The translations under genes were made by a program, and so were the position numbers. Below are positions 5,408 through 7,323 of a stretch of DNA of 7,323 bases, in pieces; the first letter of the stretch is position 1; every line of letters begins with the position of its first letter. The DNA comes from Micromonosporaceae bacterium. Lineage in GTDB: Bacteria; Actinomycetota; Actinomycetes; Mycobacteriales; Micromonosporaceae. The notes beneath the pieces are model-generated. The model was not told where the DNA came from. It was given only the letters and a program-made list of their open reading frames with translations, and searched no databases. The stretch lies in NCBI GenBank assembly GCA_019689695.1, contig JADGHA010000203.1, positions 1 through 7,323 on the forward strand. Reading direction: 5' to 3'.

Positions 5408-5611
5408 ATGCCGTGGAGCTGGCGGTACGAGGGGACGGACGGGCAGCCGGTGGCCGGCCCGGCCGAGACGTTCGGCAGCCAGGCGGACGCGGAGTCGTGG
5501 ATCGGTCAGGTCTGGCGTGAGCTGGCCGGCAACGGCGTCACGACGGTCGTGTTACTGGAGGACGATCGGGTGGAGTACCGGATGAACCTGCTGCCCGCGG
5601 CGGAGCGATGA
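5408..5611 (+). CDS. small conserved-looking hypothetical protein (67 aa), coupled to site-2 protease
   Basis: The protein begins MPWSWRYEGTDGQPV and contains ETFGSQADAESWIGQVWREL (20-39), then NGVTTVVLLEDDRVEYRMNL (42-61). The pattern is strand, amphipathic helix with an aromatic face, then a strand pair: a compact folded domain, not random translation. I recall similar short proteins in many actinobacteria annotated only as hypothetical, but cannot confirm that here. No signal peptide or membrane segment is present. ATG 5408 has GGGGAG 9 bases upstream; the frame extends further upstream through the promoter region without a credible start. The stop overlaps the protease start by ATGA, so the two are translationally coupled. 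Leu49 is encoded by TTA (5552-5554), the only TTA I found in the accepted genes. It may be a soluble partner or regulator of the protease; that is inference from coupling. Confidence 0.85.
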   Translation: MPWSWRYEGTDGQPVAGPAETFGSQADAESWIGQVWRELAGNGVTTVVLLEDDRVEYRMNLLPAAER

Positions 5612-6399
5612 GCTGGCCGTACGGGGGTGGGTCCGCCGTCCGCGGCGCCCGCGAGGCGTTCCGCCCCAGCGCGATCTTCCTGTGCCTGGTGGCGCTCTTC
5701 GTGACCAGCGGGTGGATGGCCTGGGCCGGGTACGGCAGCGCCCGGTTCAACGTCTTCGTCTTCGTGGTCTCCGGCTGGCTGGTCTCGCTGTGCCTGCACG
5801 AGTACGCGCACGCGCTCGCGGCGTACCTTTCCGGCGACCGGAGCACGGCCGAGCGCGGCTACCTGACGCTGAACCCGCTGAAGTACAGCCACCCCCTGCT
5901 GTCCATTGTGTTCCCGGTGGTGATCGTGCTGCTCGGCGGCATCGGCCTGCCCGGCGGCGCGGTGTGGGTCGACCACCACGCGATCCCTGGCCGCGTGCGG
6001 CACACCGTGGTCAGCGCGGCGGGTCCGGCCACCAACGTGGCGTTCACGCTGGTTTTGGTCGCGCTCATCCCGGCCGGCGCGGACGTCGTCGCGCACCTGG
6101 AGTTCTGGGTCGCGGTGGCGTTCCTGGCCTTCCTGCAGCTGACCGCCAGCGTGCTGAACTTCCTGCCGATCCCCGGAGTGGACGGCGGCAACGCGCTGCA
6201 CCCGTGGCTGTCGCCGGAGTGGCGGCGCGGCTACGACCTGGCGGCCCCGTACGGGATGCTGGTGCTGTTCGCGCTGCTGTGGAACGACCGGATCGGCGGC
6301 TACTTCTTCGACGCGGTGTTCTGGCTGGGTGACCGGCTCGGCCTGCCGCGCGAGCTGTACGCCCTGGGTTTTGACATGATCCGGTTCTGGCAGGGCTAG
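5608..6399 (+). CDS. site-2 protease family (M50) zinc metalloprotease
   Basis: This 263-residue polytopic membrane protein carries the two zinc-binding elements of M50 intramembrane proteases: HEYAH (64-68; HExxH) inside the hydrophobic segment VFVVSGWLVSLCLHEYAHAL, and LNFLPIPGVDGG (183-194), in which Asp192 matches the third zinc ligand of the LDG-type motif. The linker SAAGPATNVAFTL (136-148) is also typical. Hydrophobic stretches at about 21-40, 48-73, 97-113, 134-154, 166-187 and 213-225 suggest six membrane segments. There is no PDZ or CBS domain, so this is a minimal core protease. Such enzymes cut membrane-spanning substrates, often anti-sigma factors; no sigma or anti-sigma gene is nearby, so the substrate is unknown. 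ATG 5608 overlaps the upstream stop. The 3' end overlaps the convergent ankyrin gene by CTAG. Confidence 0.93.
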   Translation: MSWPYGGGSAVRGAREAFRPSAIFLCLVALFVTSGWMAWAGYGSARFNVFVFVVSGWLVSLCLHEYAHALAAYLSGDRSTAERGYLTLNPLKYSHPLLSIVFPVVIVLLGGIGLPGGAVWVDHHAIPGRVRHTVVSAAGPATNVAFTLVLVALIPAGADVVAHLEFWVAVAFLAFLQLTASVLNFLPIPGVDGGNALHPWLSPEWRRGYDLAAPYGMLVLFALLWNDRIGGYFFDAVFWLGDRLGLPRELYALGFDMIRFWQG

Positions 6400-7067
6400 G
6401 AGCCCACCGCGGCGGCCTGCTCGATCATCCGCGCCACGGCGTCGTGGCCGTGCCGGCGGGCGAGCTCGGCCGGGCGGATGCCGTCGTCACCCGCGCAGGC
6501 CGGATCGGCACCGGCCTCCAGCAGGGCCGCCACGGCCTCCGCGTCACCGTGCTGGGCCGCCGCGAGCAGCGGCGTCCAGCCGCCCTGCTGGCGGGCGTCC
6601 GGGTCCGCGCCGGCGGCCAGCAGCAGCCGTACCACCTCCGGGTGGCGGCCGGCGACGGCGGCGTGCAGCGGCGCGATGCGCTGCCGGTTGTCCGCGACCG
6701 CGTCCACCTGCGCGCCCCGCTCGATGAGCAGAGCGGCGGCGGCCGGCGCGCCGAAGTAGGCGGCGAGCTGCAGCGGGGTGAACCCGTCCGGCGAGCGGGC
6801 ATCCACGTCCGCGCCGGCGTCCAGCAGGGCGCCGACCCGGTCGGCGGCGTCCAGGGCGGCCGCCTCGTGCAGATCCAGCGGATGGCCGAGCCGTTCGAGC
6901 TGGCTGGCGATGCTGCGGGCGAGGTCGAATCGGTGCTGGTACATGGCCCACAGCACCGGCGACACGCGCTGTTCGGGATGGCGGGCCTGAGCCAGGGTGG
7001 GGTCGGCGGCGAGCAGGTCCTGCACGGCGCCGACGTCCCCTTGCGAGATCGTCTCGAAGAGGTCCAT
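6396..7067 (-). CDS. ankyrin-repeat protein
   Basis: This 223-residue soluble protein is made almost wholly of ankyrin repeats. Clear units are DGFTPLQLAAYFGAP...LIERGAQVDA (about 94-125), RIAPLHAAVAGRHPEVVRLL with LAAGADPDA (about 129-161), and GWTPLLAAAQHGDAEAVAAL with LEAGADPAC (about 163-194), with a capping unit RPAELARRHGHDAVARMIEQ near the end. Residues 1-93 contain degenerate repeats (ISQGDVGAVQDLLAADPTLAQ; LHEAAALDAADRVGALLDAGADVDA). Ankyrin repeats bind proteins; no catalytic domain, signal peptide or membrane segment is present. ATG 7067 is preferred because GGAG lies 4 bases upstream. An in-frame ATG at 7088 has no ribosome binding site and lies inside the palindrome. The gene is divergent from the MarR-family gene across that palindrome, so it is the natural candidate target of that regulator. 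Confidence 0.9.
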   Translation of the reverse strand: MDLFETISQGDVGAVQDLLAADPTLAQARHPEQRVSPVLWAMYQHRFDLARSIASQLERLGHPLDLHEAAALDAADRVGALLDAGADVDARSPDGFTPLQLAAYFGAPAAAALLIERGAQVDAVADNRQRIAPLHAAVAGRHPEVVRLLLAAGADPDARQQGGWTPLLAAAQHGDAEAVAALLEAGADPACAGDDGIRPAELARRHGHDAVARMIEQAAAVGS

Positions 7068-7079
7068 GCTGCTCCAAGC

Positions 7080-7108
7080 TTCGACCATCTAATATTTAGA
7101 TCATCGAA
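7080..7108. promoter_or_regulatory. 29-bp imperfect palindromic operator candidate between ankyrin and marR genes
   Basis: The centre is a perfect 15-bp palindrome (ATCTAA, spacer TAT, TTAGAT; 7087-7101). Moving outward, two mismatched pairs are followed by five more paired bases on each side (TTCGA at 7080-7084 and TCGAA at 7104-7108), so 11 of 13 arm positions pair. The stretch is AT-rich in a GC-rich genome and overlaps or abuts -10-like hexamers of both divergent genes. It is a strong candidate site for the adjacent MarR-family protein, which as a dimer would bind a two-fold symmetric site. Confidence 0.7.
7090..7095 (+). promoter_or_regulatory. candidate -10 box of the marR-family gene
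   Basis: TAATAT is a close match to the bacterial -10 consensus. It predicts transcription starting near 7102 and a leader of about 22 bases with GGAGG at 7115-7119, four bases before the GTG at 7124. It lies inside the palindrome, so binding there would block its own promoter. The -35 position (about 7067-7072) is not a recognisable match. Confidence 0.45.
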
Positions 7109-7113
7109 ACATA
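7108..7113 (-). promoter_or_regulatory. candidate -10 box of the ankyrin-repeat gene
   Basis: On the minus strand TATGTT fits TANNNT and would place transcription start near 7101, at the edge of the perfect palindrome. This leaves a leader of about 34 bases containing the GGAG before the ATG at 7067. The match is modest and the hexamer is short. Confidence 0.3.
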
Positions 7114-7123
7114 TGGAGGCGTT

Positions 7124-7323
7124 GTGCCGCAAGAGGAGCTGGCCGACCGGCTGCACTCGGCCGCGGTCCACCTGCTGCGCCGGCTGGCCGCGGTGGACGG
7201 CCGGACCGGCCTGTCCCCGGCCCGGCTCTCCGCGCTGTCCGTGGTGGTCTACGGCGGTCCGCTGAGCATGACCGCACTGGCCCGCGCGGAGCGGGTCAGC
7301 GCGGCCACCATGTCGTCCACAGT
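7124..7323 (+). CDS. MarR-family transcriptional regulator, 5' part
   Basis: Sixty-six codons are present before the right edge. The N-terminal helix LADRLHSAAVHLLRRLAAVD (6-25) matches the MarR dimerisation helix. LSPARLSALSVVVYGGPLSM (31-50) matches helix 2 and the start of the winged helix-turn-helix, and TALARAERVSAATMSST (51-67) covers helix 3 into the recognition helix, where serine and threonine residues contact DNA in the family. GTG 7124 is chosen for GGAGG at 7115-7119. MarR proteins are dimeric repressors, usually released by small ligands or oxidation and usually autoregulated; the divergent gene and the palindrome between them fit that pattern. The wing and C-terminal dimerisation helices lie beyond the window, so ligand class cannot be judged. 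Confidence 0.87.
   Translation, partial: MPQEELADRLHSAAVHLLRRLAAVDGRTGLSPARLSALSVVVYGGPLSMTALARAERVSAATMSST

Noticed and set aside
6370..6375. TTGACA near the 3' end of the protease gene as a promoter
   Set aside because: It is inside coding sequence, has no -10 match downstream, and would drive only antisense to the ankyrin gene.
7068..7088. Upstream ATG (7088) as the ankyrin gene start, adding 7 residues
   Set aside because: It has no Shine-Dalgarno sequence, and the codon lies within the palindrome; the ATG at 7067 has GGAG at suitable spacing.

Overview
The window is very GC-rich, with strong G/C bias at third codon positions, frequent GTG starts, 4-bp gene overlaps and F420-type enzymes. 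This points to a filamentous or soil actinomycete; Micromonosporaceae is my best guess, from gene style only. I see no rRNA, tRNA, CRISPR array, insertion sequence or transposase.

Layout, left to right. (1) 1-939: the start of a leftward acidic hypothetical gene cut by the window edge, then a rightward pair: a DDN/nitroreductase-family F420-dependent enzyme (240-665) and an 88-residue acidic Pro/Gly-rich protein (673-939). (2) 936-2143, leftward: a DUF2267 protein followed by a two-domain DUF427 protein, coupled by a GTGA overlap. (3) 2215-2726, leftward: a Sfp-type 4'-phosphopantetheinyl transferase gene that looks broken. Its first 23 codons and its C-terminal two thirds lie in different frames, and about 60 residues between them are missing. 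(4) 2867-5316, leftward: the end of the cobalamin pathway, a CobU-CobT fusion gene followed by cobS, again coupled by a GTGA overlap. Together they would activate cobinamide, provide the lower-ligand nucleoside and join the two. (5) 5408-6399, rightward: a 67-residue protein coupled by an ATGA overlap to a membrane site-2 protease. (6) 6396-7067, leftward: an ankyrin-repeat protein, divergent from (7) a MarR-family regulator (7124 to the right edge).

The strongest regulatory signal is a 29-bp imperfect palindrome (7080-7108) between the ankyrin and MarR genes, overlapping candidate promoters for both. The cobUT gene has a -10 hexamer placed for leaderless transcription and no room for a cobalamin riboswitch.

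Points for a second look: the broken phosphopantetheinyl transferase; the CobT half of the fusion, in which the usual GEMGIGNTT segment reads GSCGAGAPA; a TTA leucine codon, the only one I found in the accepted genes, in the small gene ahead of the protease; and two convergent gene pairs that both overlap by the palindromic stop CTAG. Nothing here is a clear novel defence or mobile system.
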